Shown piece by piece: positions 12,327 through 27,059 of a stretch of 64,000 nucleotides of DNA; position 1 is the stretch's first letter, and the number at the start of each line of letters is the position of its first letter. The stretch is taken from assembly GCF_023101765.2 (NCBI RefSeq), contig NC_064231.1, forward strand, positions 8,570,501 to 8,634,500, in the 5' to 3' direction. The position numbers were made by a program, and so were the translations under genes. The notes beneath the pieces are model-generated. The model was not told the origin of the DNA. It ran no database searches and worked only from the letters and a program-made list of their open reading frames with translations. Origin of the DNA: Spodoptera frugiperda (lineage: Eukaryota > Arthropoda > Insecta > Lepidoptera > Noctuidae).

Positions 12327-15300
12327 CAACAACTAACTTTAAAACCTACGTACAATACAAATTAGGTACTAAGTACATCGCAAACGCACATTATTTACGT
12401 ATTTATGTAGGTATGTATACACATCCACAAATATTTGTTCAGTAAATACATACATAGGTTCACAAAATCAATAGTTTATGTATATAATATGCAGTTGAAT
12501 AGACTAGTCAAATATATTTATTTATTTAGCTCTTCATGCACATAAATGTGGGCTTAATACCGTAGGCATATATTCTGTTTTCGAAATAAAATCCACTCTC
12601 AATGTTATTTCAATATAGGCCTACACGTGTTTATTCGTCGGCTTACCATAAAAACTATTACATCAAATGTTAATATCAGATTCAGTATATATAAAAGTAC
12701 ATGTAACGCAGTATAAAGATAATAAAAAGTGAATTGTTTTTTTTAGATTTTGAATATATTCCATTGCTAGTTTCTTTCTTTTATTTTAAGGGGTTTAAGC
12801 TTTGCAGTACATATGTCACATTTGCCACGGATAACCGCAGTATTATAGAGGGTCTAAGGTGTTAGGGTCGTCCATAACATAACACCCCTTGAAAAGACCC
12901 GGAAGCCAAATAATCGGATAAATTCTTCAGTGATGAAACTGTTTGATCCCATATAACAGGCCTTACCTGTCGATATATTGAAAAATTCCGTAGATACACG
13001 AAAATGTAAATAAAATTTCCTCCCCACACTTTCGCGTTTACGAATAACTAACCGAAGGAACAATACGTGAATAAAAATAGAATAGATTTTATACCTTGAA
13101 ACGTATTTCTTCATTCAGTTGCTTTCCAACAAAAGGAAGATTACAGAACAAAATTGTTTTGTGAATAGCGAAACTTCTAACAAACACGCTTGTTTCGAAT
13201 ATATGTGAATAGAAATCAGTACGTTGTTATTTATTTTCGCATCTATTGTACGGTACGATTAAATCGACACGCGTTGATAGTTGGAAAACATCCAGACAAT
13301 TCTGTAACGTCCATGTTGATTAAATGCTGCACGCGGACAGGTGCAACACAGACAAACAGAATAACAGACTCATTAACTACATACTTTGTACACATGTCAC
13401 CGTCACTATGACAGAGCATGGACCCTCCCTAATCTTTCACGTCTTGGCTATTAAACTAAATTCATTACGAGTCCACAAACTCATCAATTTTCTAAAGAGG
13501 AGTGTGAATATTAAATCATTATTCACACACTCATACCACAGAAACTATTAACAGCGGGAAGATGAATAATGTCCGTACAGTCTCTCTAGTGACCTTTCTA
13601 CAACGAAATTAAAACCAGAAATAGAATATTTCTGAATTCAAATGAAAATTCCTTAAATGTCGAAATGCGAGAGGTAATGGCATTAGTTTCAAATGCTTTG
13701 TAGTGTGCCCAAATTCAAGTGATTTAATTACTGACTTTGCTACTGGGACCTTAGTTGCAGATTTTCACATAAATTTTGATATAGGTAAAACAACAATTCC
13801 AGGAAGACTCAACATGTTTTTTTTTCTAATAACTAGGAGTACCGTATCTACCATTACAACACTAACGAAGCCTTCAAAAAGCCAAATTTTTTTCTAAAAA
13901 AAATATTGTATTTCAATATTGTAAAAACATGCCAGAGGTATTGTGGTCCGTATACCAATCACAAAAAAGAATGTACGAGTAAACAAAGGATATCCAACTC
14001 TCATCTCATAGCCACAAAGCAATATTTCCATGAAATTTTATCCTATCGCCACGTGTTAATTAACATTTCAATACTGGAAATTAAACGCATTTCACAATTC
14101 AACCGGAATGCTCTGAAATCTATTTTCGCAAACAGCAAACTTAATTGTTTTATACATTTACGAACAAATTGAATTATAACATGAAAGAGATATTGCATGA
14201 TAAAATGATAAGTTATCGAAAGTGTAATTGATATGGTCGTGACACATTGTGGTTCAGCATCTATTATACTTATCTGTACGATAACCCGTTCTAACTAGGT
14301 TGGAAACTACCCAATTACGCTCGCGCGAAATTGTACTGGATTATCTCTATATCTGCGGGAGATAAGTGATTGTACAAATAATTACACGTGTCTGATCTGT
14401 GTACCTTATTCCAAGATATGGAACACTAATACATTCTGGGTAACGTACCAAGAAGTGCTACAAACCGAACAATCACTCACGATAGTAAACAAAAATTGCA
14501 AGTTTCATTCGTTTGACATATTTGGTGTTTAATATTGAAATTGAAATTGATGGATAGTCCGAGCGCAGTTTACAATTCTGGCAATTTGACTGCAAATCGA
14601 TAGCTTGAATCTGAACAATGTAGCACGTAGGATATGGGCAGTAAGGAAAAAAATCGCACGGCAAAAAATATAAAACAGTTGACGGTGAACGTAAAATGTT
14701 CGCTAAGTTCTTTGCATCACCTGACTTTGTACTTTATACTGAGTCTATTTTGGAAGGTCTTTGTAATCTAAATGCCATAAATAGGAATTAAGATAAAGTC
14801 TATAATGTTAAAAGGAAATTGAGCCAAGATGCATGAGTCAAGATAGTTGGTAAGCGTGAGCGCCAGAGCGTACGTCACAAAATTTTCATATGACTCACAA
14901 TCGTGACTAACGCCTGCCTGGTTATTTATGTTCGATATTACTTTCATCACGTTTTCTTTGAGCTTTGAAAACTTCTATCATCAAACCAAATATTTGGGAT
15001 TTTGTTTTTGAGAACAATCTTGTGTAATGTTATGTAATTGTCGTTGATCTTTAATGGCTGCCAAAGTAATTATTTTGTCATCTTGTTGGCAATTAATATT
15101 TGGTTTAAGTCAGATTGGTAAGCTTCCGTCTTAATTTTGAGATTGAAACAGGTTCGTGCCTGCGCAGTGTGGATCGTATTTACGATCCTAATTTATGTTA
15201 TTGGTTTCTATAATTTACATCTGCTGTAACGTAAACTATATTTAACTAAAATTAAATGTGTACTACTGGTACTTTGGACAGTTGTATCACGCTCAATAAA

Positions 15301-16371
15301 CTATTTCATCTGATCTGTGATTCTTACATGAGTAGTCAGAACCTCAACTTTAAAATAATGGTAGTGCATATGATATATTTTTACTGATCCTTTCGCCATT
15401 ACAGTATCAAGATTATTAAAGTCATGTTACAAAATATTAATTCAAAAATAAAAGCTGACGTTAGCCAGTCCATTTGCATTGATCAAAGAGATTTATGTAT
15501 GAATTAAAGAAGGATTAGTTACTCCTTTAAAACTTTTATCTCATTGTTCAAGATATTCGAACTAGGGTGCCTTATTACCCGTGGTCGCTTAGTACGCTCT
15601 GCTAACCGTAAAGAGGAATTATCTTTAATTCTTCTTCGCGTGTCACCAGCACTTTGAACTACACCAAATTGTAGAATGCCTACAGTTAAAACTCGATTTT
15701 ATTATAACTAAGTAAAGTTGAAAATCTATTGATAAGATTAGGATAGCTTGATGAGCTGGTCCACCTAAGAATACAGGATGTTTACTTAGGCACTGATTAC
15801 TTTTATACTACTCGCACTTTTGTTAAGTAATTAATCCTATACAATAAAACACGTACTATACCAATAACAAATCTACACCTACTTATTGTTCCTTTATCTG
15901 ACAGATGTAGCGAACTAATGCCCAATATTACGACATCTATTACCTTTAGCAATGAAAGACAAATGTCGTCGTTAATCAATTGAGGCTCAAATTAGCGCGT
16001 CATAAATATATGACACGTGGGCTGTAAATGTCAGTCGAAAATATATGCGTGTGAGTGTGAATCATCATTATATATTGGTCATATGTAGAAAGTACTGCCG
16101 TTGTCGAAGTCATTATTATCAAGTATGTGTAAGTTTTACTGGAATTTTCCGGTTTAGAATTCCTCAATACCACACAATGTTGAAAATTACTCAATGATTT
16201 GCAAAATGAGATTAAGGTTGTGTCAAACTAATTGTGAATATATAGGTATAGTTAGTATTATTTTACCTATACATACAAAGAATAATAAGTCTTATAATAT
16301 GAAGTAAATGCAAGCTTAATATACCTCGGTCTGTTAAACATAATCGTGTCAGCAATGTCCATGAGTCCATG

Positions 16372-16379
16372 TGACGTCA
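16372..16379. promoter_or_regulatory. CRE (TGACGTCA)
   Basis: A full CRE palindrome in the phrase CATGTGACGTCACTAATAAG, with an inverted CCAAT-like site (GACCAATCAGG) about 12 bases further on. The pairing of CRE and CCAAT is common in animal promoters, but no CpG island or coding exon adjoins. Confidence 0.3.
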
Positions 16380-18884
16380 CTAATAAGCTGACCAATCAGG
16401 AATAAGCGATGTAACATATCGCAGAGAGCATGATTTGTGGTTGTCCCGGATGGATATGGCAGAATTTATAATTTGAACTATTATGCAGAAGTTTGTATTT
16501 GTAATGATGCACAATGGACTTTGCCAAATGAGCGGTTAGAGTTTGATTTCGACTGTCAAATTGATATTATCTAAATCTTTCTGAAATAAATACAATAAAC
16601 TTCGTCAACAACAAAGACATGCATGCATTTACAATGAAAACTAAAATATAAACATGAAACGACAAGAGCAACGATAGTCTATTCCCATAATATATCGCGA
16701 GACGGCGCAGTAGCGGAAAAATCACATCACATTTATTTTATGGAATTTGACATGCGAAAGACACCGTAAATACAGTTGACATAGGAGTTACATTCGTCTA
16801 CTGGAATTCTATGTCGATACAATGATGTAAGAGGTACTATTTTTCTAGAAAGGTCAAGATATTGTTGAGACCGTACTTAAGGTCCTATCCTTTATCTAGA
16901 TAATTCATTGCAATCTCTGAAGGGTATCTAGTGTTAGCAAAGTGAGTAAAAAATTAGGACATTGAACCGAAAAAAAACTGATTTTTTACCAACTTCGATG
17001 AAATTTCGCATACAAGTTTAGTTTGAATGAAAATGCACCATTAGTTATATATGTACACTTAATACAAAGCTCTCATTTTATTCAATCATGTTATTTCAGT
17101 ACATTTTAATATTCTGTGCCATTGACCTAAAATATAAGTGTTGAGAAGAGAAATGTGGAAATAAAAAATAAATTCCTAAATATAAACAACGGAAATCATA
17201 AAAGCAAATAAAAAAGCTCCAGAATGATTTAGACCGCCATTTTTAAAGGAAACGTTGTAAGTCCCGACACTCACGTGCCACTTTAAACTTTATATTCATG
17301 GTATGAAATGTCAAAATCCCTGAACACTACGTGCATAGTTGCAGCACTTTAACAATTTGTTTTCATAAATTACGTGGCGTACACACTGCACATTTACACG
17401 CACGTCGTTTGTTTTCAACAAAGCGAAGTGTACCAAGAGCTTTTTTTTTATTATTCACTTTAAAAACCCAACTTTTTTAAATGAATTTTAAAAGAATTGA
17501 AACTTTTTGCAACAAAAAGTTTTTATTATTTTTAGCTTGTTTACAAATCTGGTGTCTCTTAACACCTTATGACATGCGGAATGCACCTGTTTTGATTTTG
17601 AATTTTGAACGAATCACAAACACGTCGTTACTGCTAAGACATTAAAATCTTCTCATTACAAGACAGCACTTAAAGGAAAACAGGAACCCTTTTCCGATCC
17701 ATTAATTCCTTATTTAAATACTTTGAATGTAAATGAAACGACAGAATTGGTTTCCTTCAAAGGAAATCACTTGGAACCTTTGTATCAGGGATTTGAATTT
17801 TCAATATGGCGTTGCTGCATTTCACAATATGGCTGAGTACTGGGTATATCGAGATAAGCTCTTCATCAGGTTCAAAAGCAGGCTTCGCAGCCCCCCTTTG
17901 TGCCTCCCTAATGCACCAGGTATTAATTAGTAACACCGTAAGCGGACTCACGCTATTGTTGTCGACAGGAGATCAACACCTATGTTCCAAAATCATGTTT
18001 TTGGCTATTCAGTGAAAAGCGATACTCAATGTATAAGTATGTTTATCAATTATGAGATTAAAGCATCATTACGCCTAAATCAGAGAATTCTGATTCAAAT
18101 ACGAAAGTTTAGAATTAATTCGGAGTTGTCCTTAATTAATGATGGTGGTTCTAGTTTCTCAGGATAGAGTGGTTCGGAGTTTTGACGGCTGTCACGCTTC
18201 GTTGACAAACGGTATTCGGAATCACAGTACGGTACTTAGGTACTAAGAAAACGTCTCGTCATCTCAACTAAATTATGAATAAACAAACGCTGTTTCAAAT
18301 TTAATTAACACAATAAAATCAGGAATTTCAGATACAAAATTAATAATTTAATTGTTTATTCGACATCTACAGAGGACAATTTTCGTAAATAAAATGTCAA
18401 TACAATTAATCAAACAGGATTATGACACCACATTTTTCTTTTTAATCTAAATTCTAATTTGGACCGTAATTCGAATTTTTCTTTCGTAAAAGATTAAAGT
18501 TTTCTTCCAAATGGTAATTAACCTTCAATGACGAGGCTGATTGAAGGCTTTTTGTAGTAAGTAATCAAAGTGAGAGTACAGCCCAATTTGTATAAAAACG
18601 AAGAAATGGAAATGAAAATTCTTGGTTTGTTGTTCATTTTGGAACGTTTTACGGTCGAGAAGTCATCAATAATTTAATTTATTGTTATCGTCAAATCATT
18701 ATGGACTATTCCTATTCTTTATTACATGTTTAAGTCATTAATGAAGGGATATTGTCCGGAATAAGCATAACACTAACACGTAAGATAAAAAAAAGATTAG
18801 AGATTTAACCTTATTTTTCCTTCAGTTATCTTATACCGCAGTAATTTCTTATTAGAGCTAACTACAATTAATGTGGGTGCATTT

Positions 18885-19080
18885 TTAAACACCGGTAATA
18901 ATCGTCGGCGAGGCGGAGATAATACAGCATTAGTCAAAGCTGGCGTCGACTCGAGGGCTGAACGACCGACGCTCCTGAATATTTTACACCGCTCGTTTTG
19001 CCTCGCCACCCTGCAAGACGCTGTACGCAGATCTACAAAGGTGGCGGCTTTCTCAAAAGGAAAATGTTTTCGAACGTAGC
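18885..19080. promoter_or_regulatory. CpG-richer island, unassigned
   Basis: A 190-base block with many CpGs (AATCGTCGGCGAGGCGGAG, GGCGTCGACTCGAGGGC, GAACGACCGACGCTC). Open frames on both strands (68 codons plus, 70 codons minus) overlap and neither has a recognised domain or splice context. An AAGGTGGCGGC word at 19039-19049 resembles a YY1/Pho site. It could be an enhancer, an unrecognised exon or an old repeat. Confidence 0.25.
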
Positions 19081-22000
19081 CATTAATATTTAATTGATTT
19101 TACGAATTCGTTGAGTGTTCTTCTAATGGTGACGTGTGAAAGAAAAAGCGTGTTGTATTTTTTTTTTTATTTAGATAAATAAACGTAAGATGTTTTTTTT
19201 TATTTCTTCTCTTATTATCATTCGTAACAGTAAACATCTTAGACTTTACAAAAACAAACAAGTAGCCCTCAGGTCATACAATGTCAGACTAAAATTAATA
19301 AATGTATTGAATACTCCTAAAACATAATTTTCATCCAATTCAAATTGTTTTTATCTAACAAATATTCTGACCAAAGGTAATTTGATAAAATAATTCCCTA
19401 ATCCAAGCCGTTCGTTCCAGCCTGTATTTGTAACCCGAGCAAGCACACGAACTACACAAAGCGCCCGCGGGTGAGACCGTTACAAGTCACTGTTTGACTA
19501 CCCTGCCTCCCGTTTAAGAGCTTAAACATAACCTAGATTGACGTAGGAACTGAGCTACCAACATCTACCTTGATATTACCATATTTAGCGGGTTGAAGCG
19601 ATAAATAATTTATATTATATACAGCATATAACCATAAAAATGCTTTTATTATCTTTCGAAAATGTTATGAGAGCTTTTCTACTCGCTTTGAGCATAATAG
19701 GAAACGCGATTTATGTATAGTGCTCATATCCCAACATTAACACCTTTTTATATGTATAGAAAATACGAACATTTCACCAAATTTTGATGAGATTGAGTCC
19801 CAACATCAATCTAGTTGGAAAAAGTCCAAGAAAAACAACATTACTTGTAGTAATGAACTTGAGATTTACTATTCTCATCTCATATCGATTAGAAGCAAAT
19901 ATACTAAGGGATGAGTGGGCTTAACATGATCCAACATTTAGTAAAAAAATATGCTGATACATGCACGTTTATAACACCCCCAAGGATCTTTGGGAAGAGG
20001 CCGAAGTATAAATAAATATTGCCCGTCATTCTCCCAGAAAAGTTCAAGGTTCACGTAAATTGAGTGCGAAATGAAGCCGAATGAAAATTCAATATAATCC
20101 CATAATTTTATCATCTCATCCTTACTCAGCAAAGGACTAATCTTAATATTTAGCACTGCTTTTCAAAAATCTAGGCTATTTATTCCTTTAGGTAGGCTTA
20201 TTCCTAGGTTATTTATCTAAATCCTACTCTCACTATCTACTTTATTCCATAGATATCTTAAATCTATTTACAGGAATAATATTCTCATTTACACAAAAGA
20301 AGCGTCACCAAGATCTTTCTGCGAAGTAGGTATTTGATAGTCCATTTACATCATTATATCAGGAAAGACAATTATCTTGACATAACATTGCTTTGAAAAC
20401 GTAATAAAAATTCAAATTACAAACTGAAATACACGTAAATTTTACGTGGTATGCGGAATTCAGTACATAAGGATTTAAATAAAACCTTGCGTAATCTTTA
20501 TTATATAATACTTTGTGAGACAAAGCAACATAATTTACATCTGTGAAACCAGGTTTATATGAAACTATTTCAGCTCTTGGCTCGATGAAAGTGGACTTTT
20601 ATGAGTTCAAACGATACGAACAGACTACATTAATTTTGTGCACACCCATAAACCAGTTTATCGTGGTCTAGCTTTGTATCGTCTTCCCGCATATTCTACG
20701 ATCAGTTTATACTGGTTTTGTATAGCTTGATGTTTAGCTGTGTGTAGCACAGTTAATGCACAATTTAATATTGAACATTATCTAGGTAATATAAACATAA
20801 TTTATTTTACTACTGATGTTGTAATGTCGTGAATTATATTTAACTTTAAAATTCGGATTATTAGGTCATTGCTTTTATTACTTCATATCAATTCATATTA
20901 TGTCATTATATGTACTGCCAACTCATTATAATATTTACGTATAGAAAAATATTAAATAGGATCATATTATTAAGCTAATTAGGTAGTTTACCTATTAAAA
21001 ATATTGCCTGTTGAGATTACACGCAAAATAATTAATTTCGTAAAGTAAGCGAGCCAATATTAAGGTTTCCGGAACATTCGGGGCTAATTACCAATTAGAA
21101 CGAGGAAGATTAAATTTTAACATAGGCAATGCATTATAACACCCTTGAGGAAAATACTGAATATAAAGGCGGGCAGTAAAATGTTTAAGAAAATCCCTCG
21201 TAAAGCCCGGACTACATATGCTGGCGAATTCTCTTTGGACATCGAAATAAAGTCAATTTGCAAACCGTCGATGTGCACCGCACCCGCACAGTCTCCGAAT
21301 GTGTTACTGAAGTGTCAGCTTTGTCTGGGAGAAAAATCTGTGTGAAACAAATGTTGGAGAAAAATGCTGAACGTTGCTGAGAGAGTTTTGAGTAAATTTT
21401 CATGTTTTCGTGTAAAAGGTTACGCTGATACTTTCAAATACTAAATATGTTGTATGTTGATTTAGTTTTTTACATTACAGAAAACGTTGGAGTTATTAAA
21501 TACGCAATAAAATGTAAATTAGACCTTTATTCTCATATCAATTTAAGCATTTCCTTATTAAATAACATTTTTCCTTACATTCGTAGCCTTTATTACGATC
21601 TCAGGTTACGCTGCTACGACGTAGCACGTTGTAGCAGTTTGCTACGCGACAATGAGCAGATTGGATTACAGCATTGGAAATCAACCATTAGTATCGTTTC
21701 TTGTATTTTTCGAGGCAAAGAAGTAAGAGATTATTTACAAAGGAAAAAATAAGGGTATTGTGTAGGTAATAATCAGTGACATCCAATGACCATTATGTAA
21801 CCCTTGTTAGCTGTATAGAGATCTTTCGACTTCGATTCTTACTGACATTTTATCGAGTGAATATGGGCATTACGTCCCGCTTTCAATTTCTTACGTTTCT
21901 TTTTATGTCTTGACTATTTTTAGAAGTATTCTTCAAATAGCTTTGCTCTCTTTATAAACAGAATTTCGTAAGGGCTGGGTAACTGTAGCTACGTATAGAT

Positions 22001-25000
22001 AGAACACACACTAAGTGACCCGAAAACGACGTAGTCATGCATTATATTCGAATAATATTTTTCGTTCAGACTAGTTGTACAATAGTATAACTTTAACTAC
22101 AAGAAATGCCTATATTCTACAAATAAATAAGCTATTTACACGTTCAATTAAAAGTAATCTTCAAAGAAATGAAAACCTATTTCTAAATATTATAAGAAGT
22201 GGCTTACTGCAGTTTTGCTTCGCTCTGGCACCGAACCCCGACCTTTAGAGTTATCGGCGTTATCGTAATAACATGTTAATGTATGTAATTAGACCACAGT
22301 ACGTTATGGTTACATAACCTTACAGCATGAAGTTCAGAAATACTTTATGCAAAATAGTTGAACATGACAAGGAAAGTGTTATGCACGTAGAATGTAAAGA
22401 TATCGTCATTTACATAAAGTATGCTTTAATTAGAATTAATAAAGGTTATTGTTGTATGTAGTTTTTGCTCGTTACAGTGACATTATTAAATATGTGCCTT
22501 TTTATTTACAAAAGAAATAAATAATTATCGTCTTTACGATTCCATTACATAACACTTACATGTAAATTACAAAAAAAAAATACTATACTACTACTAGTAA
22601 GGGATAATAATACTATTTTATATTTTAAAGTCAATTTTACAGGTTAATGTAAAACTTATAATACAAGAAACTGTTATACTTTCGTCAATATGTAGTTTTA
22701 ATTTAATCTTTTAACATAATGACGATGATAAAAACCACAGCTTCTACCTACGAACTGCAATAAGAATTCCAACAGCGTATTCCACGTATTTTAATTAATG
22801 TGTGCTCAGTCAATTATTACATGATTGCCAGAAATAATGGCGTTTCACTGATGTTAATTAATTATTGAAGGTCCAATATTTATCTATAATTACAAAGGTA
22901 TACATTACATGTACATTTTATCTACTCGTATATTATTTAAAGTTTACACTGTGTCTGTTAGTCCTGTGGGATAACAAACTAATTGATGGATCCTGACAAA
23001 TGGTTCCGACATCTTAATACTCCCCAGAGGTACTATAAAATACATAAAAAGAGAGTAAGTATATATATATTATGTTTCCTGCTATTTTGGTTCTTATACT
23101 TATAGTAATAGAATACAAATCTAAATGTAGCCAACATGTGATGTAACGACAAATAAATCAATTATTAAGTTATTGCATTTCACATTCAATATTACAATAA
23201 TATTATAGCGTCGATAAATAGTAAAGTGTTCTTAAAATAAAAAATACCTATAAATACATTTTGTTGCTTAAATTGGATAATCATACCAAGATGCGATACT
23301 TATTAAAATTTATTTATGCCAAATATGGTATCCGTGTAATCTACCTAAATTCTAACATAATTTCCATAATGATAATTTCATTCACTTTCCTGTTCTTTCA
23401 TGCAGGTGTTAGTTATTAGTCAGAAATATGATAAGAAAGCCAAATTACACGCTGTATATAATTTAATTTCATTCTCAGGAAAAACCAAAGCAATGAAACC
23501 GTTATCATCTTTATATGCTTGCCAATCGGATTGACGAACGGATTATCGGATCAACTTTTAATAAAACGAGCAAATACGATAATTCAATCGCTTAGCAAAT
23601 TTGAAGACGGAAGCATTCAAAGAAACACTTTACATTGCTGTTTATGTTCAATTGCTGTTTTTATTTTTAATAGAAAAGCGTTAATGTAAGAGCAATTTGA
23701 AATTTAATCGCCGTTTTGAGGAAATGGAACATCGAGATGAAACATACTTAAGTATAATCTTCTTAGAGAGCCGACGATGCTCGGCCGAGTGCAGATAACT
23801 GCTGAGAAATTATTACTTAATATGTGTGAGGTAGAAAGCTTGGAAACTGCGGACGTACGAATGAAGTACTGAGTAAACGTGAAGTTTTAAAAGTTAATAT
23901 TTTTATTCCTAACTTCTTGGAAAACTGCGGAATAGTCATTTCATAATTAACTGAGTTTAGCATAACGTGGCACATGGTACTAGACTTAAAAGTCTATCTA
24001 TTGAGTCTATCTCAATTTTTTTTCTATTTATCTGATAAAATTTTATGGTTTTGATAATTACATAGAATGTGTAAGATTTTTACATTTCTGGGCTAATATT
24101 AAAGAAATATAGCATTCTAGCTTTCTAGACTTTTGCTTGTATATTCCCTGTAATTAATAAGATTTCTTACAAAAAATTGCTGCAAACTAAGTTACAAAAT
24201 ATTTAAAAAATACATAACAGCCATTTGAACATACTTTCGTCCTTTTGCTGCTATGCAAATCATGGACTCCAGCAAATAACTGCTCGCTCGTGTACGTTTT
24301 TATGAATACAAACATTGCCGCTATAAAACTAAGAGTTCTAATGAAAAGAATAAAAAAAAACTGGAAAAGTCACAGAGTGGAAAAGCGCTGGAATATATTT
24401 TTCTGAAATATTTTCTTCCGAATGAGTAGTCAGAGTTATACTGTGCAAACACTTCACATTTTTATATGTAAATTATTTCGGAAATGAAATGTAGAAATGA
24501 AAATAGATCTGATTGGAATTTTGATATTTTGAAACGTACGTTCTTTAATATAATGAAGTTCTAGTACTATATTCGTGATTATTTTAGTGTGAAAACACAC
24601 TATTACTATAATGTCAAAATTATGATTGCAAAACCCAGCTACATAAACAAAGTTGACTAAAAAGGCTTAGATGTAACCTTTTTTTTAGTTATTTACATTC
24701 AGTACACACTCAATAGGTAATACTTTCTCATATCATAAACCTAAAATCTTCTGAAACAGGTTAATACATATTACTACAGAAACTTCCAACCGTATACCAA
24801 AGTGGATACTGACTAGGTAAACAGTATATTACGTCACAAGTTTAGGCTGAACGCTCTGGGGAGAATAACTTAAAATAGGTGGACGAAAATTGTGTCGAAC
24901 GTCCCGGTCCCAAGTATAATATATCACGATAAAACACGTTCCCGCCGCAGTGTTTATCTCCGGACGTATATATTCATTGTACGTAAAGCCTAGCGATCCT

Positions 25001-25227
25001 TCAGCCCATATTTACCCAGTTTTTTTGTCACCGATTTACGTTAGGTGATTTGTCGCTTTGTAAACATTTTTGGTATTTTGTTGGCGTGGTCAAACATTTA
25101 GGTTTAGGGTTACTCACGTTAGTTAATTTCGTATGTTTTATTATAGTTATTATAAAAGGTAGGTTTTATTATAATGTTGTATTTTTTTGTCTTTGACTTG
25201 TATGTGTTAGAGTAATAATTGCTGACC
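19081..25227. other. Long AT-rich stretch without recognised genes
   Basis: About 6 kb of AT-rich DNA. The segment 21145-21345 is slightly GC-richer with a 66-codon plus frame but no domain. The segment 21447-21752 has a 101-codon frame that is not convincing; it overlaps the CTACG cluster described separately. 24890-25000 is modestly CpG-enriched (CGTCCCGGTCCC, TTCCCGCCGCAG). No repeat family was recognised apart from those listed. Confidence 0.45.
21597..21652. repeat. CTACG/CGTAG dyad cluster 1
   Basis: GCTGCTACGACGTAGCACG is followed by TTGTAGCAG and TTTGCTACGCG. The pentamer CTACG or its complement occurs three times in about 50 bases. It is one of three such clusters in the window (31842 and 49139 are the others). 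Confidence 0.5.
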
Positions 25228-25678
25228 GATATCCCTCGGAAACAGTTCTCATAGTAAAATGACCGTAATAATATAATTTGACAGTATCTTTGTAGAACAA
25301 AATATCTCGACTAATATTTCGTTACTTCACGGAAAATCTACGTTTGATATCTTTTTTTCTGAAATGTTCTTAGCCTAATCAAATGTATTTGTTTAGTTTT
25401 TTTGTCATAGGAAAAAGTTCCGCGTTTATACTTTATGCTTTGTTCTTCTTAAACATTTAATTTTACTTTACTTTTAAAGAGTGACAAATAAACATTTTTT
25501 TGTAAATTGATCTTCAAACGAAAGTTCTAAACAATTTGACAGAAATCCTTGTGTCGTATATCAACGACTAGTCTTTCAAACGTTGACCTCAATAAATAAA
25601 CTCAGGAAACTCCATTCTCTCATTAAATATTAGCATTAATTTGGAAATAGCATGAAAAAAGAAATCTCTGTCTAAATA
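25228..25678 (+). repeat. Local direct duplication, left copy
   Basis: Matches 25831-26302 over most of its length, about 610 bases away. Near-identical core words include AAATGACCGTAATAATATAA, TTCACGGAAAATCTACGTTT and ATAGGAAAAAGTTCCGCG. Both end in a CATTAAATATTAGCATTAAT word and a CCTGTCTAAA-like word. Small indels separate the copies. No coding capacity or terminal repeats were seen. Confidence 0.8.
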
Positions 25679-25830
25679 GGTCCAGTCAATTTATAATAAT
25701 GAATTCGAGATACCCAGCTGTAATTTTGTATATACTTTGACCCCCTAAAACTTGTCTCAAAACCTATATGGTTTAGCAACCCTTAAAATTAGCAAATGCC
25801 CAAAAATGCGGTTTTTTGTGCTAACCTATA

Positions 25831-26302
25831 GATATACCTCGGAATCAGTAATTTCATCTGCTAGTAAAATGACCGTAATAATATAATTTGACAGTATCTT
25901 TGTAGAAAAAAATATCTCGACTAATATTTCCCTACTTCACGGAAAATCTACGTTTGATATCTTTTTTTCTGAAATGTTCTGAGAATACTAATCAAAGGTG
26001 GAATTTGTTTAGTTTTTGTTTCATAGGAAAAAGTTCCGCGTTAAAATATACTGACGCAACATACCTATGCTAATATTACCAACACAGTTCTTCTTAAACA
26101 TTTAATTTTACTTTAAAAGAAGAGTGATATATGTATAAATATTTCTTTGTAAATTGATCTTCAAACGAAAGTTCCGAATGATTTGGCAGAAGTCCTTGTG
26201 TCGTATATCAACGACCTAGTTTTTCAAACGTTGACTTCATTACCTCATTAAATATTAGCATTAATTTAAAATTAGAATAAACAAAGAAATCCCTGTCTAA
26301 AC
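25831..26302 (+). repeat. Local direct duplication, right copy
   Basis: Second copy of the block at 25228-25678. A unique spacer of about 150 bases separates the two. This copy has an extra segment of some 45 bases after TTCCGCG (ATACTGACGCAACATACC and neighbours). It arose by a local segmental duplication rather than by dispersed transposition, since no third copy is in the window. Confidence 0.8.
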
Positions 26303-26430
26303 TACTTTATGATTAGTGACTTTGTATTCAAACCTTTGAACAATACTGTGCCGTCAATTGTTTTTTATTTATTTTAAGAGTATCCGAAGACAGAGAGAAC
26401 ACTATCTTGCCATCCTTTTCATTTTGTGCA

Positions 26431-26438
26431 TGACGTCA
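26431..26438. promoter_or_regulatory. CRE (TGACGTCA)
   Basis: A full CRE palindrome in CATTTTGTGCATGACGTCAC. A diverged echo of the same phrase (TCATTTTGCGCATGACATAA) lies about 80 bases downstream near 26512 and has lost the CRE, so the site sits in a short internal duplication. Confidence 0.3.
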
Positions 26439-27059
26439 CTGACATGTCATTTGTTTTTCTTTTTTGAAATTCGGTAGATCTGACAGAACTTTCAACTATT
26501 GATGTCCTTGTCATTTTGCGCATGACATAAATGTTGTGTCAATTGTTTTTTCTCTTACATTTTTTATGTGAGCTGTCTATCCCGGTGAACCAACTAACAC
26601 CCTTGGGACATGTGCCAAAATATATAAAAAAATTAAGTTACTTCAAAATTTTGTTTTCGTAAACATTTTAGTTGCAATTTGAATTGAATCTAATGTAAAG
26701 AGCCAAATAATAGCTCAAAGTCAAATAAAAATTCTTCTATAATAAATTAGTCTAATTAACTCAACTTTATTTTAAATACATTTGATAAAAATGACCCATT
26801 TAAAAAACTTATAATGAAGTATTTTTGTACCTCATAAGTAGAAAAGCTTGTAATATTATTTCTAGTCTTGCACATTCGAAGCCTCGTTAGCAATTCCGTA
26901 TCGATCGAAATTATAACCACGGCTATTGCTAATGACTCTTGTTAACTGATTTCCACATTTTCCTCGGCTTATCGTAACTATCGTTAATATCGATTTTCAC
27001 TAAATAGAACGGTAAACATGTTTTGTTAGGCAAGATAAGGTATTAAACAATATAATGAA

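Larger units (their letters stand above)
11072..18870. other. Long AT-rich stretch, probable first intron
   Basis: About 7.8 kb with no open frame that shows coding bias. Frames of 60-88 codons occur on both strands (for example 12854-13114 and 13906-14172) but are AT-driven and have no domains. Small features inside: TGACGTCA at 12319-12326 beside AACGTCAT at 12305, and TGACGTCA at 16372-16379 followed by a CCAAT-like ACCAATCAGG at 16391. No interspersed repeat was recognised. Confidence 0.5.
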
